64,000 nucleotides of DNA from Deltaproteobacteria bacterium (GCA_024636215.1 JAGXHL010000098.1:1-64000), one strand, 5' to 3'; positions 23,993 to 33,375 are shown, counted from the stretch's first letter. The notes: generated from the letters alone by a model not told the origin. Numbers and translations are program-made.

Positions 23993-25272
23993 GAAAGGTC
24001 TTCCTCCGTTTGCCGGACAATGGCCCTGTAGGTCGCAAAAACCTCTTTCGTCTGCTCAGGGAAATCCGAATTGCCGCATCCCCTTGCGCTCAGCCAGGCT
24101 TCAATTCCTGCCGCGGCCTCCGCAAAGCCCGACCGTTCATCTATCAGAGCAGCAACGATAAGGACACCAATATTTGCAAATCCACCTTGCTCCGAGCCGA
24201 GCCGCTCTTCAATCTGCGCGGAGAGTTCAGTGAACTGCGTTTCCGAACAGATCGCCAGACGCTTGTCACGCAAGGCAGCAACGCCGGCATTTAATTTTTG
24301 ATACGCGGGCCGACGAGTCGGTAAACGACTGACCAGCTCTTCGACCAAGATCACGAGCTGCCTTTCCAACAGATATTTCGGCATCCCCAGACGCGCCAGG
24401 AGATCGGCAAGCCACATTACCTGCTGGGCAACGCCATCAGCTTCAAGGTCGCACAAAGTCACCAGCCAGGCGACATCACTGCTGGTGAACCTGCGCCCCC
24501 GATCGCCGTAGCGAAGGTCGAAATAGGGGAACTCCTGCCGACAGCGTTGTCCTGCGACCAAGGCGACACGGATCTCTTCGGGGTCTTTTGGAATCGGATG
24601 GTTGCCGGCTTCCGGGTTAAGAGAAGTCACTTTCAGACGGCGCTCTGCGGCTGGAGGCAGCGGGTAGAGCGCCGCGTGAACCTTCACCAATCGCTCGAAA
24701 TGGCCCCGGGCGACTTCCAGAATCTGCTGTCGCTCTCCGACTTCGAGCGGGACGTTATCCATCAGGGTCACAACTGTCTGCCAGACTTCGTCGGTGTGCG
24801 TTTCAAAGGCGCGATAAAAGGCGTCTCCACCCGGCTTGTCACCGAGGATTTTGCGGACATCGGCAAGATGGACCCGATTTCCCATGATCGTGCCGCCGAG
24901 GGTATAAATATGTCCGAGCAGCAGCCTCGGGTTATCGACCCCTGCTTCTCGAATTGTCTGCGCAATCTCGAGACTGGTATCAACAGCGCTATCAATATCG
25001 GCAAACAGCTCTGCAGAGAACAGGTCCAGGTCATCGAGAAGATGGCGGAATCTGCCGTTGAAAGCCCTTTGGACATCCTTGACTGCAACATCGTCGACGG
25101 AATCCATGGTTCGCTCCAGGGTGCTGAACAGGATGGCAAAACAGCGCAACTGGTTGACGTAGCTGTCCAACGGCAGAGTGCCGTCAGCAAGAGCAGCAAA
25201 GAACGCTTGCTGCTCCAGCTCACGGTGTAAATCGAGCGTGGCATCTCTGAGTTGCTGACTGAGTCTTGACAT
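23989..25272 (-). CDS. Heme-oxygenase-like domain fused to an unknown helical domain
   Basis: A 427-residue protein. Residues ~1-200 resemble bacterial biliverdin-producing heme oxygenase: LRDATLDLHRELEQ places H16 as the proximal heme ligand, and HIYTLGGTIMGNRV (121-134) fits the glycine-rich distal helix. Residues ~230-427 are a mostly helical region I do not recognise (FPYFDLRYGDRGRRFTSSD; then WLADLLARLGMPKYLLERQL). Either a true oxygenase or a heme-binding sensor is possible; enzymatic turnover needs oxygen, which is odd for an anaerobe. The start at 25272 is chosen for the GGAGC site upstream. The gene sits between two histidine kinases and overlaps the second by 4 bp. Confidence 0.75.
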   Translation of the reverse strand: MSRLSQQLRDATLDLHRELEQQAFFAALADGTLPLDSYVNQLRCFAILFSTLERTMDSVDDVAVKDVQRAFNGRFRHLLDDLDLFSAELFADIDSAVDTSLEIAQTIREAGVDNPRLLLGHIYTLGGTIMGNRVHLADVRKILGDKPGGDAFYRAFETHTDEVWQTVVTLMDNVPLEVGERQQILEVARGHFERLVKVHAALYPLPPAAERRLKVTSLNPEAGNHPIPKDPEEIRVALVAGQRCRQEFPYFDLRYGDRGRRFTSSDVAWLVTLCDLEADGVAQQVMWLADLLARLGMPKYLLERQLVILVEELVSRLPTRRPAYQKLNAGVAALRDKRLAICSETQFTELSAQIEERLGSEQGGFANIGVLIVAALIDERSGFAEAAAGIEAWLSARGCGNSDFPEQTKEVFATYRAIVRQTEEDLS

Positions 25273-25291
25273 TGTCGCTAGCTCCATTTCC

Positions 25292-26452
25292 CTATTTTGT
25301 GTGTGACGGAAGCGCTTTTCTTGCCATGGAAAGACAATCAGCAGGCAGGTTAAAGCTGAAACAGGAGCCTTGACCCGGCTCACTCTCGACATGAACAGTG
25401 CCGCCGTGGGCTTCGACGATTTTGCGCACGATCACCAACCCCAGGCCGATGCTCCGCTCGCCGCTGGACTTAACCTTATCTCCACCCCGAAAAGCCTTGA
25501 ACAGCCTTAACCTCTGCTCATCGCTCAGACCGGCCCCCTGATCCGTTATCCGGCAGGTCACCCCTTGCTCGAGCCGATCGCAAACTATTTCGACACGGCC
25601 TTGTTCCGGGGAGTGTTCGATCGCATTGCTGACCAGGTTCGTGAAGACCTGCTCCAGTTTCTTTCTGTCAACCCTCAACATCGGTAAAGCAGGATCAATC
25701 GCCACCTGCAGCTGAACATTGCGCTTTTTGGCCGCAGCTTCCACCAGCATCAGCGCTTCGGAAACCAGTGTTTGCAAATCAGAAGCTTCGATATCGAGGT
25801 TGAACCGTCCGGCTTCGATCATGGTCACATCGAGGAAATCGTCGATCAGGCCGGTCATTGCTGATGCCGAAGCCAGCATCCGCCTCAGCATCATTTCCGC
25901 TGTGGAACCGGGGGCGAACTTGGCCTCTTCAAGCAGTAACTCGCCGTAATTCAGAATCAAACCGGCAGGCTTGCGAAGATCGTGGGAGGCCATACCGAGA
26001 AACTGGTTTTTTAGCTTGTTCAACTCGTCCAATTCCACGTTTGTTTGAGCCAGCTCCCGCCCCATGGCAGTCAGTTCATGATTGAGTTCAAGGACTTCCC
26101 GATGCAATCGCTTCTGCTCCTCCGGGTCGACCTGGCCAAACAGAAGCCGCGTATCATCGCAGCATTCAGTTGTAATATAGAGCGTTTGCGGCAAGCCATC
26201 GGCGACCCGGATGTTCATCAAGCGAGGTTCGCTGGAAGGTTCAAGCCAGGGGAGTGGGCTGTCAGGAGAAGAGAAAACCAGCATCGATGCAAGGGGAGTT
26301 CCCTTAAGAGGCAGGCCGGTCAAGCGGGTCGCAAAGCTGTTGGCAAACAACACGGTACCATCAAGGGCCACCTGCAACAGCACCACATGTGACTTTTGAC
26401 AAAGGTAATCCCAGGCAAGGCTCTTCAAGGTTGTGGCATCGTGACCATTCAT
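25292..26452 (-). CDS. PAS-type sensor histidine kinase
   Basis: A 386-residue soluble kinase: a divergent PAS-like domain (about 15-110), a coiled coil (about 112-150, ELNHELTAMGRELAQTN), HisKA with H157 (FLGMASHDLRKPAGL) and HATPase_c with NLVSNAIEHS, DQGAGL and GLGLVIVRKI. No membrane segments. The start overlaps the stop of the cobalamin-domain gene by ATGA, and the heme-oxygenase-like gene begins 19 bp after its stop. No stand-alone response regulator accompanies it; the downstream REC-kinase is the natural phosphotransfer partner. Confidence 0.9.
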   Translation of the reverse strand: MNGHDATTLKSLAWDYLCQKSHVVLLQVALDGTVLFANSFATRLTGLPLKGTPLASMLVFSSPDSPLPWLEPSSEPRLMNIRVADGLPQTLYITTECCDDTRLLFGQVDPEEQKRLHREVLELNHELTAMGRELAQTNVELDELNKLKNQFLGMASHDLRKPAGLILNYGELLLEEAKFAPGSTAEMMLRRMLASASAMTGLIDDFLDVTMIEAGRFNLDIEASDLQTLVSEALMLVEAAAKKRNVQLQVAIDPALPMLRVDRKKLEQVFTNLVSNAIEHSPEQGRVEIVCDRLEQGVTCRITDQGAGLSDEQRLRLFKAFRGGDKVKSSGERSIGLGLVIVRKIVEAHGGTVHVESEPGQGSCFSFNLPADCLSMARKALPSHTK

Positions 26453-27102
26453 TGTTTAATCAGAACCTGTTCCAGGGTATCAAGACTCGACGATAGGACA
26501 ACGTTGGAGTGTTTTCGGCCGACTTGTGTCCCTCCCCAGCACTCCCGAAACGCCTGGCCACCAACTACAAGCGGAATCCCGGGAAAGGTCGAGACAACCG
26601 CATCAAGGGATCTCTCCAGCGACGGCATGTTGAAATAGACGCTCAGCGACAGGCCAACCAGATCCGGTCGACGCTGATCGATCATCTCGAGCAGACTGTT
26701 CAGAGGAGTGTTGGCACCGAGGAAGTAGCTGCGCCAGCCATGGATCTCTGCCAGGTCGGCGACCATTCTTGCTCCAAGCTGGTGATATTCGTCTGCGATA
26801 CAGGAAACGATCAGGGTTCGGTCACGCACAGCACCGCTAAAAAGGTCGGGCTGCACAAGGGTCATAACGCGCTGGGTAATCGCTGTGGCGAGATGTTCGA
26901 CGGCCACCGAGATATGCTGATGCTCCCACAATTCGCCGACTTCGTAAAGAGAGCGCTGGAAAAGGTTGATATAAAGATCCTTCAGCCCGGCATCGGTCAA
27001 CTGGAGCTCTTTGACGATACCGGCACACTGGACGCGATCACCTTGCAACAGCGCACTGAGGTAACGGGAATAGAGGCTTTCTTCAATCACGCTCGTGATC
27101 AT
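26449..27102 (-). CDS. Stand-alone CarH-type cobalamin-binding domain protein
   Basis: A 217-residue protein with the two-part B12 module: a four-helix cap (about 1-85) and a Rossmann domain (about 90-215). The cap carries W59-x9-E69-H70 (LWEHQHISVAVEH), the W-x9-EH signature of adenosylcobalamin photoreceptors such as CarH. The Rossmann domain carries E105-x-H107-x2-G110 (DEYHQLG), in which His would be the lower cobalt ligand. There is no MerR DNA-binding domain, so output must pass through partners. First gene of the operon, coupled to the PAS kinase. The ATG at 27102 is preferred for its AGGGGAAG site over an upstream ATG at 27144. Confidence 0.85.
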   Translation of the reverse strand: MITSVIEESLYSRYLSALLQGDRVQCAGIVKELQLTDAGLKDLYINLFQRSLYEVGELWEHQHISVAVEHLATAITQRVMTLVQPDLFSGAVRDRTLIVSCIADEYHQLGARMVADLAEIHGWRSYFLGANTPLNSLLEMIDQRRPDLVGLSLSVYFNMPSLERSLDAVVSTFPGIPLVVGGQAFRECWGGTQVGRKHSNVVLSSSLDTLEQVLIKQ

Positions 27103-27240
27103 GGATCTTCCCCTATCTAAAGGATGGCCAGCATTAACGGACACATCAACACCATGCTGACGTTACAACGGAGCGCCCATAATGGCAATAAGGAACCACA
27201 CGGAGAACGATTTCCAATCGTCACCAGCGAAAGGCGCTAC

Positions 27241-28503
27241 TCACTGTAAAAACGAACCTTCGTAAAAACGAACCTTCTCAAAGAAATCCCGGTTTTTGTG
27301 CTGCCCAGGAAAAATCTTTTGCAGCAAGCTGAAGAGTCGTGTGGCACGCAGATCACAGGCGAACATCTTTTCTGCCAGAACGCCTGATTGCTTCTGGTGG
27401 CGATAGAAGCGCCTCAGGGTTGCATTGGCCCGGGCCGGATCTGCGATGATTGGCAGCGATTGTTTACTTCGCATTGCGGCCAGCAGCTGTCGGCCTTTTG
27501 CCGTCGCACCCAGAAGCCGCAGATACCCTGGCCCCTGCTCGAGAAAAGCTGTCATCTCCGACTGCTTGACCTGCAGCAGAACGTAACTTAAAAGTCGCTG
27601 AACGCGGGTCAGGGTCCATTGCCGGGATTTGACCAGAGCAGCAAGGTCGGCATAAGAATCCGCAGTCATCGCCGCAGCAGTGAGACGCTGCATTACGCCA
27701 TCCGAGGCCTGATAGATCCCGGTCAAAGTCCCGGCTTGCTGCAACAGCAGCGCCTGCAGGGCAACGAAGAGCCGATCGTAATCAAGACCATGCCCTTCAT
27801 CAAGGGCCTGTTGCAGCAGAGGATAGCAGGATTCGGGGACGAGCCGGTCAACGCCGTTGCCCTCATCAAGGCGCTTGCGAATTCCCGTGGCACTGGCAAT
27901 ACCGCCGGATATCCCGGTGCTGTGATAGCCGGAGCCAAGACGAGGAATCGTAACAGGGCGGACAGGACTGGCTGTTTCGCGCAAGGCCCGCAGGTATTCG
28001 ATGCCGAGAATATTATTCGGCAAGGCGATTGTTTCGGCGGCAAGCGCTGGTGCAAGACGAGCGATTATTTCACTGCGCGCAACGGGGTAGTTCACGCCTT
28101 GCCGCAAACGCGCGGCAGTCTCTCTGGCGATCTCGTCGGCCCGGGCAATCAGTAACCCGGCGAGCTCCTGCAAAGGCTCAAGTTCTCCGGCCTCGCTGCC
28201 AAAACAGAGGGCATCAACCACCCCGAGGGCATTCAAGGTCCGAACCGCACCCGTGGCAAAATGAGGTGCACTGTTACAGGCAAAAGGAAACGGCAACTCC
28301 AGCACCAGGTCGACCCCGGCAGCCAGCGCCATCTCGGTACGCCGCCATTTATCGAGCAGTGCCGGCTCGCCGCGTTGCAGGAAATGACCGCTCATGACCG
28401 CAACGCTGGCATCAGCCTCAGCCACGCGCAGGCTCTCACGCAAATGGTGCAGATGACCGTTATGGAAGGGGTTGTACTCGGTGATCAGACCCACAACGCG
28501 CAT
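27241..28503 (-). CDS. tmcAL: tRNA(Met) cytidine acetate ligase
   Basis: Acetylates the wobble cytidine of elongator tRNA-Met using acetate and ATP. The 420 residues start with the nucleotidyltransferase motif MRVVGLITEYNPFHNGHLHH, then SGHFLQRGEPALLDKWRRTE and GVDLVLELPFPFAC. These match the YlbM/TmcAL family, found mainly in Firmicutes and Desulfuromonas/Geobacter relatives. It lies downstream of guaC, separated by an octamer repeat array. Confidence 0.92.
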   Translation of the reverse strand: MRVVGLITEYNPFHNGHLHHLRESLRVAEADASVAVMSGHFLQRGEPALLDKWRRTEMALAAGVDLVLELPFPFACNSAPHFATGAVRTLNALGVVDALCFGSEAGELEPLQELAGLLIARADEIARETAARLRQGVNYPVARSEIIARLAPALAAETIALPNNILGIEYLRALRETASPVRPVTIPRLGSGYHSTGISGGIASATGIRKRLDEGNGVDRLVPESCYPLLQQALDEGHGLDYDRLFVALQALLLQQAGTLTGIYQASDGVMQRLTAAAMTADSYADLAALVKSRQWTLTRVQRLLSYVLLQVKQSEMTAFLEQGPGYLRLLGATAKGRQLLAAMRSKQSLPIIADPARANATLRRFYRHQKQSGVLAEKMFACDLRATRLFSLLQKIFPGQHKNRDFFEKVRFYEGSFLQ

Positions 28504-28534
28504 GAAAGGCCTCCGGCCTTGATTAATCAGTTGG

Positions 28535-28627
28535 CAGCCTTACAGCCTTACAGCCTTACAGCCTTACAGCCTTACAGCCTTACAGCCTTACAGCTTACAG
28601 CCCTACACCCCTACAGCCCTACAGCTG
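28535..28627. repeat. Octamer tandem array (CAGCCTTA)n
   Basis: Seven perfect copies of CAGCCTTA (28535-28590) followed by variants CAGCTTA, CAGCCCTA, CACCCCTA, CAGCCCTA. It fills the gap between the guaC stop and the tmcAL start. The unit is the reverse complement of TAAGGCTG, the unit of the array after rnj. Confidence 0.9.
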
Positions 28628-28630
28628 TTC

Positions 28631-29671
28631 TCACCCAAAAGTCTGATTCTCCTGCTCCATGACCCGGATGAAAGTCGTTCGCTTCGACAACTCGCGCAGC
28701 GCAGAAGCACCGACGTAGGTGCAGGTGGAACGCAGCCCGCCGAGGATATCCTTGACCGTCTCCTCGAGCGGCCCGCGGTAAGGCACCTCGACGGTTTTAC
28801 CTTCGGAAGCACGATAGTTGGCAATCATACCGGCATGCTTCTTCATCGCCGTATCGGAGCTCATGCCGTAGTAGAGTTTGAACTGTTGACCGCCGCGCTC
28901 AACCAGCTGGCCACCGCTTTCATCGTGACCGGCGAACATGCCGCCAAGCATGACAAAATCGGCACCCCCGCCGAACGCCTTGGCGACATCCCCGGCACAG
29001 ACACAGCCGCCATCAGAAATAATCCGACCACCTAAACCATGGGCAGCATCGGCGCACTCGATCACGGCCGAGAGTTGCGGATAGCCGACCCCGGTTTTGA
29101 CGCGGGTCGTGCAGACAGAACCGGGCCCGATGCCAACCTTGACCAGATCGGCCCCGGAGAGCAACAACTCTTCCACCATCTCACCGGTCACCACGTTGCC
29201 GGCCACGATGGTCTTGTCGGGGAAAGCTTGGCGAACCTTGATGACAAATTCAACAAACGCTTCTGCGTAACCATTGGCGACATCGATGCAGATGAAGAGC
29301 AGTTGCGGATGCTGGGCGATGATTTCCGAGAGCCTGGCGAAATCTTCATCAGCCACCCCGGTACTGACCATGATGCGCTCGAAAATATCCGAACCATCCT
29401 GACCGTCGACAAAGTCCTGCCACTCTGCCAGGCTATAATGCTTATGAATCGCACAAAGCATGCGATGTTCGGCGAGCACCTCGGCGACTTCAAAGGTGCC
29501 GATGGTGTCCATATTGGCGGCGATAATCGGCACGCCGCGCCACTGCCGCTTGCTGTGTAAAAAAGTATAGCTCCGCTCCAGCTCGACCAGGGAGCGGCTT
29601 TTCAGGGTTGAACGTTTGGGACGAATCAGAACATCCTTGAACCCCAGTTTCAAATCGGTCTCGACGCGCAT
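28631..29671 (-). CDS. guaC: GMP reductase
   Basis: Converts GMP to IMP with NADPH, salvaging guanine nucleotides. From the ATG at 29671 (AAAGGA upstream) the product is 346 residues, almost identical in length to E. coli GuaC; an upstream in-frame ATG at 29737 would add 22 residues without homologous character. The catalytic cysteine lies in [11 protein letters not shown], the flavin-free barrel motif [20 protein letters not shown] follows, and KFGMSS-like [12 protein letters not shown] is present. Confidence 0.94.
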   Translation of the reverse strand: MRVETDLKLGFKDVLIRPKRSTLKSRSLVELERSYTFLHSKRQWRGVPIIAANMDTIGTFEVAEVLAEHRMLCAIHKHYSLAEWQDFVDGQDGSDIFERIMVSTGVADEDFARLSEIIAQHPQLLFICIDVANGYAEAFVEFVIKVRQAFPDKTIVAGNVVTGEMVEELLLSGADLVKVGIGPGSVCTTRVKTGVGYPQLSAVIECADAAHGLGGRIISDGGCVCAGDVAKAFGGGADFVMLGGMFAGHDESGGQLVERGGQQFKLYYGMSSDTAMKKHAGMIANYRASEGKTVEVPYRGPLEETVKDILGGLRSTCTYVGASALRELSKRTTFIRVMEQENQTFG

Positions 29672-29777
29672 GAATGAATCCTTTCGGTTGGCATGAGGAC
29701 CACTTGAAAATTCCTGGTCCGTGCAGTCAACGGTCATTATACTGAATTATAAGTAGAGTCGCCATCCCGGCAAGATC

Positions 29778-30470
29778 TTAGAGATGCACGGGGAGTTGTT
29801 TCTCAATCCGGCTGGCCAGAGGAGATACTTGCGTCCGGTAGGCAAGCGCCTCGACCCCGCCGGCAACAGCCTCTCTGAGCAACCGTCCATACTCCGCATC
29901 GATTTCATCGGCAGGAGCAAACGCCTGCGCATCACCGCGCTGAACCAGGAACAAGATCACCGCCCGCCAGCCCTGCTGTTTAGCCAGCATCAGGTCACGC
30001 AGATGTTTCTGACCGCGGAGGGTGACAGCATCAGGAAAACAGGCCAGACCGGGCTGACAACAGAGGGTGACATTCTTGACTTCAAGCAGAATCTGCTGCG
30101 TCTCTTTTTGCAGCATAAAATCAATGCGACTCTCGGCAAAGGTGAACTCCGCGCAAACTGAACAATTCTCAAAGGTCGGCAGAAGATTCTGCCGCAAAGC
30201 CTCCTCAACCACCCGGTTGGCACGATGGGTATTAATGTCAACCCAGTGCTCATTGATCCGGACCAGTTCCCACGACCAGGCCAGCTTGCGCTTCGGGTTG
30301 TTGTTTTTTGACAGCAGCACCTGCTGCCCGGGGACCGCACACTGTTGCATGCTGCCGGTATTCGGTGTATGCGCGGTCACCAGGGTGCCGTCATCCAGTT
30401 CAACATCAGCCAGAAAACGCTTGTATCGGCGGATCAGCCGCCCTGCAGCCAGAGGATATGGTAGAATCAT
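29778..30470 (-). CDS. sfsA: SfsA-family DNA/RNA nuclease
   Basis: A 230-residue protein with the SfsA landmarks YKRFLADVELDDGTLVTAHTPNTGSM, ESRIDFMLQ, LLEVKNVTLC and FPDAVTLRGQKHL. The E-x-R-x-D and EVKN residues form a restriction-endonuclease-like active site. Historically called a sugar-fermentation stimulator; later work reports nuclease activity in E. coli. It stands upstream of guaC on the minus strand and divergent from rnj. Confidence 0.93.
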   Translation of the reverse strand: MILPYPLAAGRLIRRYKRFLADVELDDGTLVTAHTPNTGSMQQCAVPGQQVLLSKNNNPKRKLAWSWELVRINEHWVDINTHRANRVVEEALRQNLLPTFENCSVCAEFTFAESRIDFMLQKETQQILLEVKNVTLCCQPGLACFPDAVTLRGQKHLRDLMLAKQQGWRAVILFLVQRGDAQAFAPADEIDAEYGRLLREAVAGGVEALAYRTQVSPLASRIEKQLPVHL

Positions 30471-30544
30471 CTCAAAGCCTTCATGAATTCAGTGTTGGCT
30501 TTTATTGTAGCGAGCATGTCTGTTCGCTGCAAAGAGGAAAGCAT

Positions 30545-30573
30545 TTGACTCTCAAGCGTCTCTCCCCTAGACT
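30545..30573 (+). promoter_or_regulatory. Candidate rnj promoter
   Basis: TTGACT (30545-30550) and TAGACT (30568-30573) with a 17-bp spacer, about 50 bp upstream of the rnj start. Confidence 0.5.
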
Positions 30574-30625
30574 GACGTCGCTTTCATCGCCAACCACCTG
30601 ATTTGTCAGAAATTTTTGAGCCATC

Positions 30626-32326
30626 ATGAGTATAGCGAACAATGCTGAAATAACGCGCCCACTGCAGCCGGACGCGGTTCGGATCCTGCCGCTTGGCGGG
30701 CTGGGCGAGATCGGGCTCAACATGCTGGTCATAGAGGTCGCCGGAGGTCTGTTGATCGTCGACTGCGGCCTGATGTTTCCGGAAGCCTACATGTTCGGCA
30801 TTGACCTGGTCATCCCCGATATCTCGGCGATCGCTGAGCGAAAAGACGAGATTGTCGGTATGCTTCTGACCCACGGCCACGAAGACCACATCGGCGCCAT
30901 TCCTTTTCTGATCGAAGCGCTTGGCTTCCCGCCGATCTACTCATCGCCTTTGACGCTTGGCCTGCTCGACAACAAGCTTGAGGAGCATCAGCTGAAAAGT
31001 CGCGTGACCTGCAGGGCCATTAAAGTTCGGGAAGCGATCCGGATCGGCCCCTTCGAAGTTGAATTCTTCCGTGCTGCCCACTCCATTGTCGACGGCTGCG
31101 GCCTGGCTATTCGAACTGCGGCCGGATTGATCGTGCACACAGGCGACTTCAAGCTCGACCCGACTCCGGTCGACAACCAACCCACCGATCTGGGCCGACT
31201 GGCCTCTTACGGTGAAGAAGGGGTCCTGCTGCTGCTCTCCGATTCCACCAACGTTGAAAACACCGGCCAGACCCTCTCCGAAAGAACCGTTGGCGACGCC
31301 TTGAACGAACTCCTGCCACGCTGTACCGGCAAGATCCTGGTGGCAACCTTCTCCTCGAATATCCACCGCATCCAGCAGATCGTCAATGCTGCGATAAAAG
31401 CCGGACGCCAGGTCATGGTCTCGGGCCGCAGCATGATCAGCAACATCGCCATCGCCAGACAGCTGGGCTATCTCCATATCCCGGACGAACTCCTGATTGA
31501 CCTGCGGCAGATTCGTGATCTGCCTGCAGAGCGGATTCTGATTCTGACCACCGGCAGCCAGGGCGAACCCTTAAGTTCACTGTCGCGGATCGCCATGGAC
31601 GATCACAAACAGATCAGCATCAAACCGGGAGACAGCGTCATCCTGTCATCCAAATTCATCCCGGGAAACGAGCGGGCGATCACCCATCTGATCAACCATC
31701 TTTATCGTCGCGGTGCGGAAGTCCACTACGAAACAACCAGCGAGATCCATGTCTCCGGACACGCCAGCCAGAACGAGCTCAAGACCGTACTTAATCTGGT
31801 CAAACCGAAATATTTTGTACCGGTGCACGGTGAATACCGGCACCTGGTTAAACATGCACAGCTGGCACAGGGCATGGGTTGGCAAAAAGACCGGGCCATC
31901 GTCCTCAGCAACGGTACGCCACTGGTCATCTCTGGAAACGGCCATCACATCGAACCGAAGGTTGAATCAGGGCGAGTTTTTATCGACGGCAAAGGGATCG
32001 GGGATGTCGGTGAGATGGAGTTGCGTGATCGTCGTCATCTGGCGAACCACGGCCTGGTGATAGTCTTTCTTGCCCTCAACCAGAACAGCGGTGCCATCGT
32101 CTCCGGACCGGAGATTATCACCCGAGGCTTTGTTCCTGAAGAAGAGAGTGAAGATTTGCTCAACGAAGCCCGCAGGCTGGTCTGCCAGATGCTTGAGGAA
32201 CACAGCCCTGCGGCCATAGCCGATTGGGAAGAGTTGCGCGTTGAAGTGCGTAAAGTCCTGCGCCGGCTGTTCAACAAAACCATGGCTCGCCGACCTCTGA
32301 TTCTGCCGGTGATTATGGAATTATAA
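30626..32326 (+). CDS. rnj: Ribonuclease J
   Basis: A metallo-beta-lactamase/beta-CASP ribonuclease with 5'-exonuclease and endonuclease activities in mRNA decay and rRNA maturation. The 566 residues include LPLGGLGEIGLNM, the zinc motif LLTHGHEDHIGA, the third-motif HTGDFK and ETTSEIHVSGHAS with VPVHGEYRHL in the beta-CASP/C-terminal parts. An N-terminal extension of about 18 residues is usual. It is followed by a bipartite octamer repeat and uppP. Confidence 0.95.
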   Translation: MSIANNAEITRPLQPDAVRILPLGGLGEIGLNMLVIEVAGGLLIVDCGLMFPEAYMFGIDLVIPDISAIAERKDEIVGMLLTHGHEDHIGAIPFLIEALGFPPIYSSPLTLGLLDNKLEEHQLKSRVTCRAIKVREAIRIGPFEVEFFRAAHSIVDGCGLAIRTAAGLIVHTGDFKLDPTPVDNQPTDLGRLASYGEEGVLLLLSDSTNVENTGQTLSERTVGDALNELLPRCTGKILVATFSSNIHRIQQIVNAAIKAGRQVMVSGRSMISNIAIARQLGYLHIPDELLIDLRQIRDLPAERILILTTGSQGEPLSSLSRIAMDDHKQISIKPGDSVILSSKFIPGNERAITHLINHLYRRGAEVHYETTSEIHVSGHASQNELKTVLNLVKPKYFVPVHGEYRHLVKHAQLAQGMGWQKDRAIVLSNGTPLVISGNGHHIEPKVESGRVFIDGKGIGDVGEMELRDRRHLANHGLVIVFLALNQNSGAIVSGPEIITRGFVPEEESEDLLNEARRLVCQMLEEHSPAAIADWEELRVEVRKVLRRLFNKTMARRPLILPVIMEL

Positions 32327-32327
32327 A

Positions 32328-32455
32328 AGCTGTAAGGCTGTAAGGCTGTAAGGCTGTAAGGCTGTAAGGCGATTAAGCAGTAAACTGCATACTGGTCAAC
32401 ATATTTTTTTTGATTTTTACTTTACCGCCTTAAGGCCTTCCAGCCTTAAAGCTTC
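32328..32455. repeat. Bipartite octamer element (GGCTGTAA / degenerate complement)
   Basis: The left arm (32328-32370) is one AGCTGTAA and four GGCTGTAA copies. The right arm (about 32425-32455) is GCCTTAAG, GCCTTCCA, GCCTTAAA, degenerate reverse complements in 8-nt phase. The A/T-rich centre carries GTCAA then TTTTTTGATTTTTACTT (32395-32422), shared with the argB/argD element. Confidence 0.85.
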
Positions 32456-32471
32456 TTTCAAGAGGTCTTTA

Positions 32472-33263
32472 ATGTCTTTCCTGGACGCCATACTCCTTGG
32501 TATTTTGCAAGGTGCCACCGAATTTCTCCCCGTATCTTCTAGCGGCCATCTGGTTCTGGCGCAACACATGCTCGGTGATTTTGAACAGGTCGGAGTGCTT
32601 TTCGATGTGCTGCTGCATCTCGGCACCCTTGTTGCTGTAGCGATTTATTTCTGGAGCGACTTATCCGGCCTGACCTCCTCACTCTGGAGACGAGACGAAT
32701 TGGCCAGACAGCAGCGCTTCATGGTCGGCCTGTTGATTGCCGGTTCGGTACCGACTGCTGTCATCGGCTTGTCTTTCAAGGATTTCTTTGTCGGCCTGTT
32801 CGAACAACCCGTGGTCGTCTGCATCATGTTGCTGGTCACAGGCAGCTTGCTCTGGCTGGCAGAGCGACTGCGCAATCAAGATCTGGCCCGCGAAGAGATG
32901 AACTGGACCGATGCCATCCTGGTTGGCACGGTGCAGGGTTTCGCCATTATCCCGGGCATCTCCCGTTCCGGTTCTACCATCGCCACCTTGCTGCTGCGCG
33001 GCGTCGATGGCGAAACGGCCGCCCGCTTCTCGTTCCTCCTGGCATTACCAGCAGTCTTCGGCGCCGCCCTGATTTCTGTTAAGGACCTCGACTCCGTAGC
33101 AACCGGGGCGTTGCTGCCCTACCTGGCCGGGACGGCCGCGGCCATGATCACCGGCCTGCTCTGCATCCATCTGCTGATGGGCGTCATCAGGCGTCGGCGC
33201 CTGCACTGGTTTGCCATTTACTGCTGGCTGGTCGGCGGTCTGGGACTGGTCTTTTTCCTCTAA
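32472..33263 (+). CDS. uppP: Undecaprenyl-diphosphatase
   Basis: Recycles the lipid carrier by dephosphorylating undecaprenyl diphosphate; integral membrane protein. The 263 residues show the BacA/UppP signatures GILQGATEFLPVSSSGHLVL near the N-terminus and QGFAIIPGISRSGSTI (about 155-170), with eight or so hydrophobic segments. AAGAGG precedes the ATG. Loss or overproduction of this family affects bacitracin sensitivity in other species. Confidence 0.95.
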   Translation: MSFLDAILLGILQGATEFLPVSSSGHLVLAQHMLGDFEQVGVLFDVLLHLGTLVAVAIYFWSDLSGLTSSLWRRDELARQQRFMVGLLIAGSVPTAVIGLSFKDFFVGLFEQPVVVCIMLLVTGSLLWLAERLRNQDLAREEMNWTDAILVGTVQGFAIIPGISRSGSTIATLLLRGVDGETAARFSFLLALPAVFGAALISVKDLDSVATGALLPYLAGTAAAMITGLLCIHLLMGVIRRRRLHWFAIYCWLVGGLGLVFFL

Positions 33264-33300
33264 ACAACTTTTTCGCTGCCCCTGCAGAAAAACCTGCGGC

Positions 33301-33347
33301 GGTCAAGCCATCAGGCTTTGACCTTTCCCCTATCATTGCGCTAACAT
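33301..33347 (+). promoter_or_regulatory. ftsK promoter region with overlapping inverted repeat
   Basis: A near-perfect inverted repeat (GGTCAAGCC, 4-nt loop, GGCTTTGACC; 33301-33323) overlaps the TTGACC -35 box (33318-33323); TAACAT (33342-33347) follows at 18 bp. The palindrome could be an operator or a transcript hairpin. Confidence 0.4.
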
Positions 33348-33375
33348 GTCGCGAATTATTTATGGGGTTACCTGA

